A stretch of 64,000 nucleotides of DNA, taken from NCBI RefSeq assembly GCF_012275515.1, contig NZ_JAAZQL010000004.1:310001-374000 (forward strand), written 5' to 3'. The notes under the pieces are model-generated. The model was not told where the DNA came from and did not search any database. It saw nothing but the letters and a program-made list of their open reading frames with translations. Shown here in pieces: positions 44,513-53,222 of this stretch (position 1 is its first letter; each line of letters begins with the position of its first letter). The stretch is from Novosphingobium sp. SG707. GTDB lineage: Bacteria > Pseudomonadota > Alphaproteobacteria > Sphingomonadales > Sphingomonadaceae. The position numbers and the translations under genes were made by a program.

Positions 44513-47500
44513 CTAGGGCGTCAAGCTTTCCTGCTTGGGCCGCAAGCTGGCCTTGTGCGGGGCCAACAGGTCTGACGACAAGGCGATCAGATGCGGCCCG
44601 GTGGTGTAGAGCAGCGCCGCCTCGACCCGCCGCCCCGGATAGGCGACCTCCAGCGCGGCGACATAGGCAGCCATCTGCCGCAGGATCGCCACCGACACCT
44701 GCCCTGCATCGGTGGCCGGGCGCCGCGCGGTCTTGAAATCGATCAGGCGGATAAGATCCGGCGTAATCAGCAAGCGGTCGATCGTGCCCGCCACCACCTG
44801 TTCGCCCACGGTGGCCGCAATCGGCACTTCGGCCAGAGCGTCCGGCCCGAACAGGTCGGCCCATTCGGGGTTGGCCAGCACGTCGATGGCGGCCTGCGCC
44901 ATGTCGCGATGCGCGGCCTCGTCCAAATCGCGCGCCTGTCGGCCCAGCCATGCCAGCGCCGCGCCCATCGGATCGGCCGCGCCGGGCAGGCGTTCGAGCA
45001 AGGCATGGATCAGCGTGCCGCGCCGCGCCGCCGCCGCACGCGCAGGCCCCAGCGCGGTTGGCGGATCGGCCGCCGTATCCTCGCCCAGCGCCGATGGAGC
45101 CAGCGGGCGCGGCGGGCGCGCTTCCTCTGGCGCGGTGCGGGTCAGCCAGCCCGGCTTGCCCGCCTCCATGCCCAGTTCCATCGTCTCGGCCTGCCACTGC
45201 GGCGCCTGCGCCAACGCGCCAAAACGCGCCTCTGCGCCCCACAGCGGATCGGCGATCCAATCCTCTGGCGCAAAAGTTTCGGCAAGGCGGGCATACCAGC
45301 TTCCCTTGGCCGGTTCCTTCTCATTGGCGGCCAAAGCGCCGCCGATAAACAGAGCCTCCTCGGCCCGCGTCATGGCGACATAGAGCAGGCGCCAATGCTC
45401 CTCACCCTCGGCCTTGGCGGCGCGGGCGGCGGCCTCGGCAATCGGCCCCTGCCGCTCCTCCTTGCCCAGATTGGGCAGCGGCATCTCGCGCTTGTCGCCG
45501 GTGATTGTCGCGCTGGGGTCCGCAACCGAGAGCGGCGAACCCTTGCTCCTGGCCGGATCGCCGGTGGCATCGGCCAGAATGACGATCGGCGCCTGCAACC
45601 CCTTGGACCCATGCACGGTCATCACCCGCACAAGACCATCGGACTTGCCCGCCTCGCGCTTCAATTCGCCATCGCCCGCGTCAAACCATGCGAGGAACCC
45701 GACAAGGCTGGGCGTGGCCGTGGCCGAATAGGCATGGGCGGCGTTGATAAGCTCATCGAGCGGATCGTTCGCCTCGCGCCCCAGCCGCGCCACAAGTCTT
45801 TCACGCGCGCGCCACGGCCCCACCAGCAACCAGTGGATCAGCACCGGCACCGGCTCGAAATCGGCCCGCGCCAGCAACTCGTTCAATTGCGCCACCGCCT
45901 CGCGGGCCAGCGCGGCATCGCTGCGCCGCAGATGCGGCCACAGGCGCCCCTCGCGATAGCCATGTTCGAGCAATTGATCCTGCGACCAGCCGAACAGAGG
46001 CGAGACGAGCAGCGCGGCCAGATTGAGGTCATCCAAAGGCTGGGCCGCAAAGCGCAAAGCCGCCACCAGATCCTTGACCGCCAGCGGCGCGCCCAGCCGC
46101 AGCCGGTCCACCCCCGCCACCGGCACGCCCGCCGCATGGAGCCGCGCGACAATCAGCCCGGCCAGTTCGCGTCGCTTGCGCACCAGCACCATGATATCGC
46201 CCGCGCCGGCCCGGCGCGCCACCTTGCGCCCCTTGATGAGGGGGAAGCCATCGGGCGAAAACAGCCAATGCTTGACCTGCCGCGCGATGCGGTCGGCCAT
46301 TTCGCGCTCGGGCCGCGAGAGCCAACTGTCCTCGCTCTCGTCATCCTCATCTGCGCCGCCATTGGCCCCGCCCACCGGGCGCCACAGCGTCACCAATCCC
46401 GGCCGCGCCTCGCCCTGATGCTGCTCGGGCGCGGTATCCAGACCAAAAGCCTCGGCCCCCAGATGGGTGATCGCGCGGTCGACGAAATCGAGCACAGGTG
46501 CGGCGGTGCGGAACGACCGCTCCAGCCCCAGTTCCATCAGGCGATGCGCCTTTGGCCCGCCCCGGATCGCCTCGGCATTGTCGGCCGCGCCGCCCATGCG
46601 GTCCTTCACCCTTTCGCGCGCGGCGGCGAAATTCTCCGGGCTGGTGCCTTGGAAACCAAAGATCGCCTGCTTGAAATCGCCCACCACGAACAGCGTGCGC
46701 GCCGCCTCGGCATGGGCACCCTCGCCCGCGAAAAATTCCTCGGTCAGCGCTTCGATGATCCGCCATTGCTGCGCATTGGTGTCCTGCGCCTCGTCGACCA
46801 GAATATGATCGAACCGGCGGTCCAGCTTGTAGCGGATCCAGTCGGCCATGTCGGCGCGGCTCAAAAGGTCGGCGGCATGGGCAATCTGATCGTCGAAGTC
46901 GATCAGCCCCTCGCGCGCCTTGGCCTCTTCCCACGCCAGCGCATAGGCCCGGCCCAGTTCGAGCGCCGGGGCCAGCCATCCGGCCAGCGCGATCAGCGCC
47001 CGCCGCGCCTTGACCTCATCAATCTTCAGCCCCACGCGATAGCAATATTCGCCATAATCAGGCGCGATATTGTCGAGGTTTTTGAGGTAAGAAGGCACGC
47101 CCTCCTTCGTAAACAGCGCCGAATAAAGATCGCCCAGCCGCTCCAGCCGCTGCTCGGCCCCGGCCTCCAGCCAGTCGCAGATCGCATTGGCCTTTTTCTC
47201 GGCCGTGGCGGTCATGTTGCCCTTCTTGTCGGTCCATTGCTTGACCACATCGAGCAACCAGCGCACCGAGCGCACGTCAAACGCCTCGTCCTCGCACATG
47301 GCCACGACCTGCGCCATATCGGCATCGGCGGGCAGACCCAGCGCCTGTTTGACCCGCGGCGCCACCGGCACCTGCCACGCGCCCGGCCCGAACCACAGCC
47401 CCCGCGCGCCCGCACAGCGCATCAGCCAGCCCTCAACCGCATCCCCGCCCATCCGCAGCGACAGCGAGGCCAGCGCATTCAACAGCGCCGTATCGCCGCG

Positions 47501-48019
47501 CTTTTCCGCATCCAGCAACAGGTCCGCCAGCACCTGCCGCGCCAGCAGGGTCTTTTCATGCTCCTCCATCGGCCGCGCGCCCGCGCTCAATCCCGCTTCC
47601 TCCGGGAAGGCCGCCAGCAGCCATTGCGAGAACGCATGGATCGTGTCGATCCGCAGCCCCCCGCCGGGGCAATCGAGCACCGAGGCAAAGAGCGTGCGCG
47701 CCCGCGCCTGCACATCAGGCGTGTAAGGCGCGCCGATCGCATCCAGTTCGGCGGCCAACCGCGTCGGTTCGGCCCGCACCCATCCGGCCAGCTTGCTGTT
47801 GATGCGCTCGGCCATTTCGGTCGCGCCCGCCTTGGTAAAGGTCAGACACAGGATCTGTTCGGGCCGCACATGGGGCGTGAGCAGCAGGCGCAGCACGCGC
47901 GAGGACAAAACCTGCGTCTTGCCCGTCCCTGCGCTGGCCGAGAGCCAGACCGTTTCATCGGGCAGCACCGCCAGCGCCTGATTGCCATGCAGCGGGTGCA
48001 ATGTCTGAGGCTCGCTCAT
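44513..48019 (-). CDS. addA: AddA, helicase-nuclease subunit of the AddAB complex
   Basis: This 1168-residue protein has a UvrD-type helicase core: Walker A VWLSASAGTGKTQVLSSR near residue 30, the DEAQDTNAQQW box near 400, and VMTVHGSKGLQAPIVIL late in the core. A C-terminal PD-(D/E)xK nuclease domain has IDFKTARRP, whose Asp and Lys are catalytic. With AddB it resects double-strand breaks for RecA. ATG at 48019 overlaps the addB stop (ATGA). Confidence 0.95.
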   Translation of the reverse strand: MSEPQTLHPLHGNQALAVLPDETVWLSASAGTGKTQVLSSRVLRLLLTPHVRPEQILCLTFTKAGATEMAERINSKLAGWVRAEPTRLAAELDAIGAPYTPDVQARARTLFASVLDCPGGGLRIDTIHAFSQWLLAAFPEEAGLSAGARPMEEHEKTLLARQVLADLLLDAEKRGDTALLNALASLSLRMGGDAVEGWLMRCAGARGLWFGPGAWQVPVAPRVKQALGLPADADMAQVVAMCEDEAFDVRSVRWLLDVVKQWTDKKGNMTATAEKKANAICDWLEAGAEQRLERLGDLYSALFTKEGVPSYLKNLDNIAPDYGEYCYRVGLKIDEVKARRALIALAGWLAPALELGRAYALAWEEAKAREGLIDFDDQIAHAADLLSRADMADWIRYKLDRRFDHILVDEAQDTNAQQWRIIEALTEEFFAGEGAHAEAARTLFVVGDFKQAIFGFQGTSPENFAAARERVKDRMGGAADNAEAIRGGPKAHRLMELGLERSFRTAAPVLDFVDRAITHLGAEAFGLDTAPEQHQGEARPGLVTLWRPVGGANGGADEDDESEDSWLSRPEREMADRIARQVKHWLFSPDGFPLIKGRKVARRAGAGDIMVLVRKRRELAGLIVARLHAAGVPVAGVDRLRLGAPLAVKDLVAALRFAAQPLDDLNLAALLVSPLFGWSQDQLLEHGYREGRLWPHLRRSDAALAREAVAQLNELLARADFEPVPVLIHWLLVGPWRARERLVARLGREANDPLDELINAAHAYSATATPSLVGFLAWFDAGDGELKREAGKSDGLVRVMTVHGSKGLQAPIVILADATGDPARSKGSPLSVADPSATITGDKREMPLPNLGKEERQGPIAEAAARAAKAEGEEHWRLLYVAMTRAEEALFIGGALAANEKEPAKGSWYARLAETFAPEDWIADPLWGAEARFGALAQAPQWQAETMELGMEAGKPGWLTRTAPEEARPPRPLAPSALGEDTAADPPTALGPARAAAARRGTLIHALLERLPGAADPMGAALAWLGRQARDLDEAAHRDMAQAAIDVLANPEWADLFGPDALAEVPIAATVGEQVVAGTIDRLLITPDLIRLIDFKTARRPATDAGQVSVAILRQMAAYVAALEVAYPGRRVEAALLYTTGPHLIALSSDLLAPHKASLRPKQESLTP

Positions 48020-51000
48020 GCCTCTTCCTCCGGCGCTTCATCCGATCCGATCCAGCCGATCCATTCATCCAGCCGCATCAATTGGTCATAGTCATTATAG
48101 CTGGGAATATCGGGCCGCAGCCGCGCGGTGAAAGGCGCCTGACCCAGCAGCCATTGGCCGATGGCGTCGGTCAGATATTCCTCGGTCCGGTGCAGGAATT
48201 CCTCACGCGGGATGCCCGATTTCTTGCGCCCTTCCAGCACGGGTTCGTCGCGCCAGCCAAAGCCGGGCCCCTTTGCATGATTGGGCTTGCGCCGGGAAAG
48301 CGACCAATATTCAAAGACATTGGGCACGCCATCGACATCCTTGAACCCGCCATCCGCCGCGATCATGCCGATCAGGCCCAATTGCAGCGCAAAGCCGGCC
48401 TCGACCATCTTGCCGCTGGGCGGGCCGCCGGTCTTGTAATCGACCACGGCCAGCTTGCCGTCGGGCATGCGGTCGATGCGGTCGGCGCGGCCATGGATGC
48501 GGATGCCGTCGATGCGCATCTCACCCCGGATTTCTGTGGCCAGCACGCGGCGGCCCTGCGCGGCCAGTTCGGCCACTTCCTCGTCGATCCATTCCAGCGC
48601 GGCCAGCAGGCGCGGACGCCACAGGCTGCGTTCCAGCGGATGCGCGCTCATGCCGTCGAGCACATTGTTGGCCGTTTCGACCAGACGCCCGCGCGGCGCG
48701 CCATCCTTGTGCCATGCGTCAAGGATGGCATGCACCGCCGTGCCGCGCCACGCCGCGCTCGGCTCTGCATCCAGCGGGTCGAGCGCTTTCAAACGCAGAA
48801 TCGCCTGCGCATAGAATTGATAGGGATCGGCGCGGAGCCGGTCGAGCGCGGTGACGGGAATGTCGACCTTGCGCTGCTCGGCGCTGGGCATGGGTTGCGG
48901 GCGCGGATGGGGCGCAGCCAGCTTGCCCACGTCAATGTCGCGGGCATAGGTGACGGCCAGCGTCTCGGCATGATCCTTGGCCAGCTTCTCGCCCAGCATA
49001 GCCTGAACGCGCAGGACAAAGCGGCTGGGGATGACAGGCCCGCCCTCGTCGCGATGCGCCCAGCTCAGCACCACCTGCGGCGCGCCAAGGCATCCGGCAA
49101 GGTCATGCGCGGCCAGGCCGATGCGAAACTCCGCCCCCGGAACGCCCAGATGGCGCAGCACGGCGGGCGGCAGCAGCGGATCGGGCGAAGGGCTGCCCGG
49201 CCATGAACCCTCGGTCAGGCCGCCGCAGATGACCAGATCGCTGCGCGTCATGCGCGCCTCCAGCAGGCCGTAGATCGCCACGCGCGGATGGCCGCCCCAT
49301 GGCGGGCGCACGGCCACCTTGTCCATCGCATGACGCAGCACCGAGGCCAGATCGCGGACCTGAAGCACCGTGCCCTCGGCCGAGGCGGCCAGACGGAGCC
49401 CATCGACAAAGGTGGAGAGACAGCGCCCCGGTGCCTCGGCCCATAATTCCTCGCCGCACAAAGCCTCGCCCGCCACGATCAGCGCGTCGAGCAGATCGGC
49501 CAGAGGCGCTTCCTCGGGCAGGCTCATCAAGGGGCCAAGAATGCCCTCAACCTCGTCCCACCATGCCGTCAGCGGCCCCGGCCCGCGTTTGGCCTCCATC
49601 CGCTCGATAATCGCGCGCAAAGGCGCCAGCCCCGCATCCGGCCTTGGCCCGCGCAGCGCCAGATCAAGCATGCGCACATGGTCGAGCCACAGCGCGCGCC
49701 CTTCTGTCCCGCCCACCATCGGATGGCCGAGCAGCGCGATCAGCGGCACCGGCGGCGCGCCCTCGCCCGCCACCTCGGCCAGCAGGAGCAGGAGCCGCCC
49801 CGCCGCCGTCTGGGGCAAGGCGCGGCCCGCCGTATCATCCGCCTTGATGCCCCAGCGTTGCAGATGGGCGACCACCCGGCTCGCCAATCCGCGATCGGGC
49901 GTGACAAGGGCGACGCGCTTTTCCGGCGTTTCCAGCGCCTCGCGCATCAGGATGGCGATGGCTTGGGCTTCCTCGCCCGGATGCTCGCTTTCCATCAGAC
50001 GAACGGCGGCCAGACGCCTTTGCCGCTCAGCCAGATCGACCCAGCGCGCCGAAGCCTTGGCGGGCAGGAACAGGTTCGAGATCGCCTTGCTGCGTTCGGA
50101 CGGGGCCGCCGACGGCCCGGCGCGATGCCACAGGTCCAGTTCGCCCCGCGCCACGCCCATACGGTTGAGCAGCAGTTTCAAATGATATTGCGGATGGGTC
50201 AGCGCATCCGCGCGGCCGAACGGAGCATCACCCAATTCGGGCGCAACGCCCGCATGGCCCAGCTCTTCCCAAACCTCATCGTCCATCGACAAATCGAGAT
50301 CGGGCAGCACCACCGCTCCGCCCGGCAGCCCCGCCACCACGCGCAAAAACCGCGCCAGCGACGGCGAGGCACTGGTGATGCCTGCGGCCACCACGGCATG
50401 GGGCGGCGGATTGTCGCGCCACACCTGCGCCGCACGGTCGAACAGGCGGTTGCGCCGCACGGGCGGGTCCACCTCGCCGCGCGCGTCCAGTTCGGCGCGC
50501 CAATGGGCCTGCACCGTCAGAAAGGCGCGGGTCGACTGACGCCAATGCTCGGCCTGCTCGCCGATGATGGCCAGCACGTCCTCTTTCAGCAGATCTTCCG
50601 GCGCGATGCCCTCCACGGCCAGACGGTCGATGCTTTGCGCGATCTCGGCCGCGCGGCGCAGGCGCACCGCCCCGCCCTGCGCCCCTTCCGCTCCTTCGAC
50701 CTGCGCCAGAATCTGCGCCAGACGCAGCCAGCGGCGAGTGGGGTCGGCGGCGGGGGGAATATCGGCCGCCCCGATAGGATCAAGCAAAGGCCCCAGCGCC
50801 TCGTCCAGATCGAGATCGCCCACGATGACCATGCGCGGCAACAACAGGCCACCGGCCCCGCCGCGAAACCCATCCGTGCCCGAACGCACAAAGGCCTCGG
50901 TCAGATTGCGCGCCGCCCGCTGATTGGGCAGCAAAAGCGTCAACCGCGCCAGCCCCAGATCAGGATCGGCATAGCGCGGGATCAGCCCCGCCACCAAAGC

Positions 51001-51069
51001 ATCGGCAAAACCGCGATGCGCTGGAATCGAATAAACCTTGGGAAGCCGGGCCGTGACCCGATCAGACAC
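48016..51069 (-). CDS. addB: AddB, helicase-nuclease subunit of the AddAB complex
   Basis: The 1017-residue protein matches the alphaproteobacterial AddB: a long helicase-like region beginning VYSIPAHRGFADALVAGLIPRY, and a C-terminal RecB-type nuclease domain with GRADRIDRMPDG then LAVVDYKTGGPPSG. The usual Walker A seems degenerate, as is common for this type. The start is GTG at 51069, overlapping the murU stop by 8 bp, with AGGAA upstream within murU. It works with AddA in double-strand break repair. Confidence 0.92.
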   Translation of the reverse strand: MSDRVTARLPKVYSIPAHRGFADALVAGLIPRYADPDLGLARLTLLLPNQRAARNLTEAFVRSGTDGFRGGAGGLLLPRMVIVGDLDLDEALGPLLDPIGAADIPPAADPTRRWLRLAQILAQVEGAEGAQGGAVRLRRAAEIAQSIDRLAVEGIAPEDLLKEDVLAIIGEQAEHWRQSTRAFLTVQAHWRAELDARGEVDPPVRRNRLFDRAAQVWRDNPPPHAVVAAGITSASPSLARFLRVVAGLPGGAVVLPDLDLSMDDEVWEELGHAGVAPELGDAPFGRADALTHPQYHLKLLLNRMGVARGELDLWHRAGPSAAPSERSKAISNLFLPAKASARWVDLAERQRRLAAVRLMESEHPGEEAQAIAILMREALETPEKRVALVTPDRGLASRVVAHLQRWGIKADDTAGRALPQTAAGRLLLLLAEVAGEGAPPVPLIALLGHPMVGGTEGRALWLDHVRMLDLALRGPRPDAGLAPLRAIIERMEAKRGPGPLTAWWDEVEGILGPLMSLPEEAPLADLLDALIVAGEALCGEELWAEAPGRCLSTFVDGLRLAASAEGTVLQVRDLASVLRHAMDKVAVRPPWGGHPRVAIYGLLEARMTRSDLVICGGLTEGSWPGSPSPDPLLPPAVLRHLGVPGAEFRIGLAAHDLAGCLGAPQVVLSWAHRDEGGPVIPSRFVLRVQAMLGEKLAKDHAETLAVTYARDIDVGKLAAPHPRPQPMPSAEQRKVDIPVTALDRLRADPYQFYAQAILRLKALDPLDAEPSAAWRGTAVHAILDAWHKDGAPRGRLVETANNVLDGMSAHPLERSLWRPRLLAALEWIDEEVAELAAQGRRVLATEIRGEMRIDGIRIHGRADRIDRMPDGKLAVVDYKTGGPPSGKMVEAGFALQLGLIGMIAADGGFKDVDGVPNVFEYWSLSRRKPNHAKGPGFGWRDEPVLEGRKKSGIPREEFLHRTEEYLTDAIGQWLLGQAPFTARLRPDIPSYNDYDQLMRLDEWIGWIGSDEAPEEEA

Positions 51070-51784
51070 GGTTCAGCGCTTCCTCGGTGGGGGCGATGGA
51101 TTGCGGCGTGCCCACCTCGAACCACTTGCCGGTATGGACCAGCCCATAGAGGCGCCCCTCCTCCATCGCGCGATCCCACAGAATGTTGGTGGAAAACGGC
51201 CCTTGCGGCGCATCGCGCAGCAGGCGGTGCGAGACGATCTGAATGCCGGTGAAGATGAAAGGCGCCACCTTGCGCGAGGCGCGGCGCGACACGCGACCCA
51301 GCGGATCAAGCGAGAAATCGCCCATGCCGCGATAATTGCTGGCGTCCGAATGGCGCGCCATCAGCAGCAGCGCGTCCATGCGATCCGGGTCCCATGCCGA
51401 GGACAGATCATGAAACACATCGACCGGCCCATCGAGCCAGACATTGTCCGAATTAAGCGCAAAGAAGGGATCAGGCAGCAGGCCCGTCGCCTGCGCCTTG
51501 ACCATCCCGCCGCCGGTTTCCAGCAGCATCGTGCGTTCATCCGAAATGGTGACGATGGGCTTTTGCCGCTTGCCCATATGGGCCAAAAGATAATCGGCCA
51601 TGTAATGCACATTGACCACGGCCTTGGCCACGCCCGCCTCGACCAGCTTATCGAGCGCATGGTCGATCAGCGGTTTGCCCGCCACCGGCACCATCGGCTT
51701 GGGCCGCGTGGCGGTCAGCGGGCGCATCCGTTTGCCCAGCCCGGCCGAAAGCACCATCGCGGTATCGGAAACCAAGGGCTTCAT
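51062..51784 (-). CDS. murU: N-acetylmuramate-1-phosphate uridylyltransferase MurU
   Basis: This 240-residue nucleotidyltransferase starts VSDTAMVLSAGLGKRMRPLT, followed by PKPMVPVAGKPLIDHAL (GxGxRxxPxT-type and the PKP lysine). NSDNVWLDG holds the metal-binding Asp. Paired with amgK, it should convert MurNAc-1-P plus UTP to UDP-MurNAc, a recycling route that bypasses de novo synthesis and the fosfomycin target (established in Pseudomonas). It could also be a hexose-1-P uridylyl- or mannose-1-P guanylyltransferase, but the context favours MurU. The start overlaps the amgK stop by ATGA. Confidence 0.85.
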   Translation of the reverse strand: MKPLVSDTAMVLSAGLGKRMRPLTATRPKPMVPVAGKPLIDHALDKLVEAGVAKAVVNVHYMADYLLAHMGKRQKPIVTISDERTMLLETGGGMVKAQATGLLPDPFFALNSDNVWLDGPVDVFHDLSSAWDPDRMDALLLMARHSDASNYRGMGDFSLDPLGRVSRRASRKVAPFIFTGIQIVSHRLLRDAPQGPFSTNILWDRAMEEGRLYGLVHTGKWFEVGTPQSIAPTEEALNRV

Positions 51785-52788
51785 GCTGCGATCCTTCCGC
51801 CTTGGGCCGCGCGGATTTCGGCCGGGATATTGTCTGCAAACCAGCGCGCCACCGGGGCCAAGGCCGGATGAGCCAGATCGCGCTCCATCGCCGCCCATAC
51901 GCGCGGGATCATGTCGAGATAGCGCGGTTTGCCGTCGCGACGGCACAGGCGCACGAAGATGCCCACGATCTTGGCGTTGCGCTGCGCGCCCAGCAGGGCG
52001 TAATCGGCAAGGAAAGCCTCGCGGTCAAAGCCGGTGGCGGCAAGGTAATGCTCGATCATCGCGGCCTCAATCTCGGGCGAGACATCGCGACGCGCATCCT
52101 GAAGCAGGCTGACCAGATCATAGGCCGGATGGCCGACCAGCGCGTCCTGAAAATCGAGCAGGCCCTGATCCGCCAATCCACCGGGCAGCAACATAATGTT
52201 TTCGGCATGATAATCGCGCAGGACCGTGACGCCGCCCGTGGCATTATATGCATTCTGGCGCGCGATCATCGGGGCGAGAGCTTCCTCCCATGCCGCATCA
52301 TAGGCCGCCTCATCGACGCTAAGCCCCATCGCGGGCGTATACCATTCGGTCAGCAGCCGCACTTCGCGCCGGTAAACCGCCCAGTCATAGGGCGCCCAAG
52401 GCCCGCCCGGCAGGCGCGTCAAAGCCACCAGCGGGGCCAGCGCGCCTTCATAGACCGCACGCTCGTCCTGCGGGCGTTCATCCAGCCAGTCACGCACCCG
52501 GTCGTTACCAAAATCTTCGAGCAGCACCCAGCCCTGCTCCGCCTGCTGCGCTAGAATGGCGGGCGCGCGCAGGCCATGATCGCCCAGCCATTCGGCCACG
52601 GCGAGGAAGGGCGCGGGGTCCTCCTGCGGCGGCGGGGCGTGCATCAGCATCGCCACTTCGCCAGACGCGCGGCGCAGGCGGAAATAGCGGCGGAACGAGG
52701 CATCACCGGGCAAAGGCTCCACAGCGGCATCGCCCCAACCGGCATGGGCGGCAAATTCGGTCAGACCATCGGGCAAGTTGTTCAGCAT
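51781..52788 (-). CDS. amgK: anomeric MurNAc/GlcNAc kinase AmgK
   Basis: The 335-residue protein has an aminoglycoside-phosphotransferase fold: the glycine-rich GDASFRRYFRL near the start, VTVLRDYHAENIMLLPGG (catalytic HxxN loop, with Asp) and GLLDFQDALVGHPAYDLVSLL (DFG-like Asp). Together with murU directly downstream, it phosphorylates MurNAc on the anomeric carbon in peptidoglycan recycling. ATG at 52788 lies within the end of tsaE (ATGCTGA overlap). The TTG six codons upstream is less likely. Confidence 0.88.
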   Translation of the reverse strand: MLNNLPDGLTEFAAHAGWGDAAVEPLPGDASFRRYFRLRRASGEVAMLMHAPPPQEDPAPFLAVAEWLGDHGLRAPAILAQQAEQGWVLLEDFGNDRVRDWLDERPQDERAVYEGALAPLVALTRLPGGPWAPYDWAVYRREVRLLTEWYTPAMGLSVDEAAYDAAWEEALAPMIARQNAYNATGGVTVLRDYHAENIMLLPGGLADQGLLDFQDALVGHPAYDLVSLLQDARRDVSPEIEAAMIEHYLAATGFDREAFLADYALLGAQRNAKIVGIFVRLCRRDGKPRYLDMIPRVWAAMERDLAHPALAPVARWFADNIPAEIRAAQGGRIAA

Positions 52789-53222
52789 GGCACGCGCCCT
52801 AGCCAATCGGCCCCCGGTTCGACAATGGCCCTGCGCCCTTCATCCGCAGTTTCGAGCGTAATCGACAGGCAACCCGGCTCATGGGCAAAGCCACCCGCCA
52901 TCTGCGGCCATTCGGCAATCAGCACCCCGCCCTCGCGATATTCGTCCAGCCCCAGCTCCTCGGCCTCCGAAGGATCCGCAAGGCGGTAGAAATCGGCATG
53001 GACCAGCGGAAAGCGCAAGTCCTCATAGGGCTCGATGATCGCAAAGCTGGGCGACGGCACCTCGCCCTCATGACCCAATCCGGCGATGATCGCGCGGGCC
53101 AACGTGGTCTTGCCCGCCCCCAGCCCGCCGTTCAGGGCAACCACATCGCCGGGGCGCAAGGCGGCGGCAAGAGCCATGCCCCACCGCTCCATCGCGGCCA
53201 GATCGGGCAGCATTATTTCCAT
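52782..53222 (-). CDS. tsaE: tRNA threonylcarbamoyladenosine ATPase TsaE
   Basis: The 146-residue protein has Walker A NGGLGAGKTTLARAI (residues 31-45) and the SPSFAIIEPYE and LVHADFYRL segments of TsaE, followed by LIAEWP. It drives turnover of the TsaBD complex that makes t6A in tRNA decoding ANN codons. The start overlaps the divL stop (TGATG), which indicates translational coupling. The association of tsaE with amgK and murU is usual in proteobacteria. Confidence 0.94.
   Translation of the reverse strand: MEIMLPDLAAMERWGMALAAALRPGDVVALNGGLGAGKTTLARAIIAGLGHEGEVPSPSFAIIEPYEDLRFPLVHADFYRLADPSEAEELGLDEYREGGVLIAEWPQMAGGFAHEPGCLSITLETADEGRRAIVEPGADWLGRVPC

Noticed and set aside
44591..48091. 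A 1166-codon open frame on the plus strand, antisense to addA
   Set aside because: High-GC codon use keeps the antisense frame open; the translation is low-complexity Arg/Gln/His/Pro-rich without domains, while the minus strand encodes a complete AddA.
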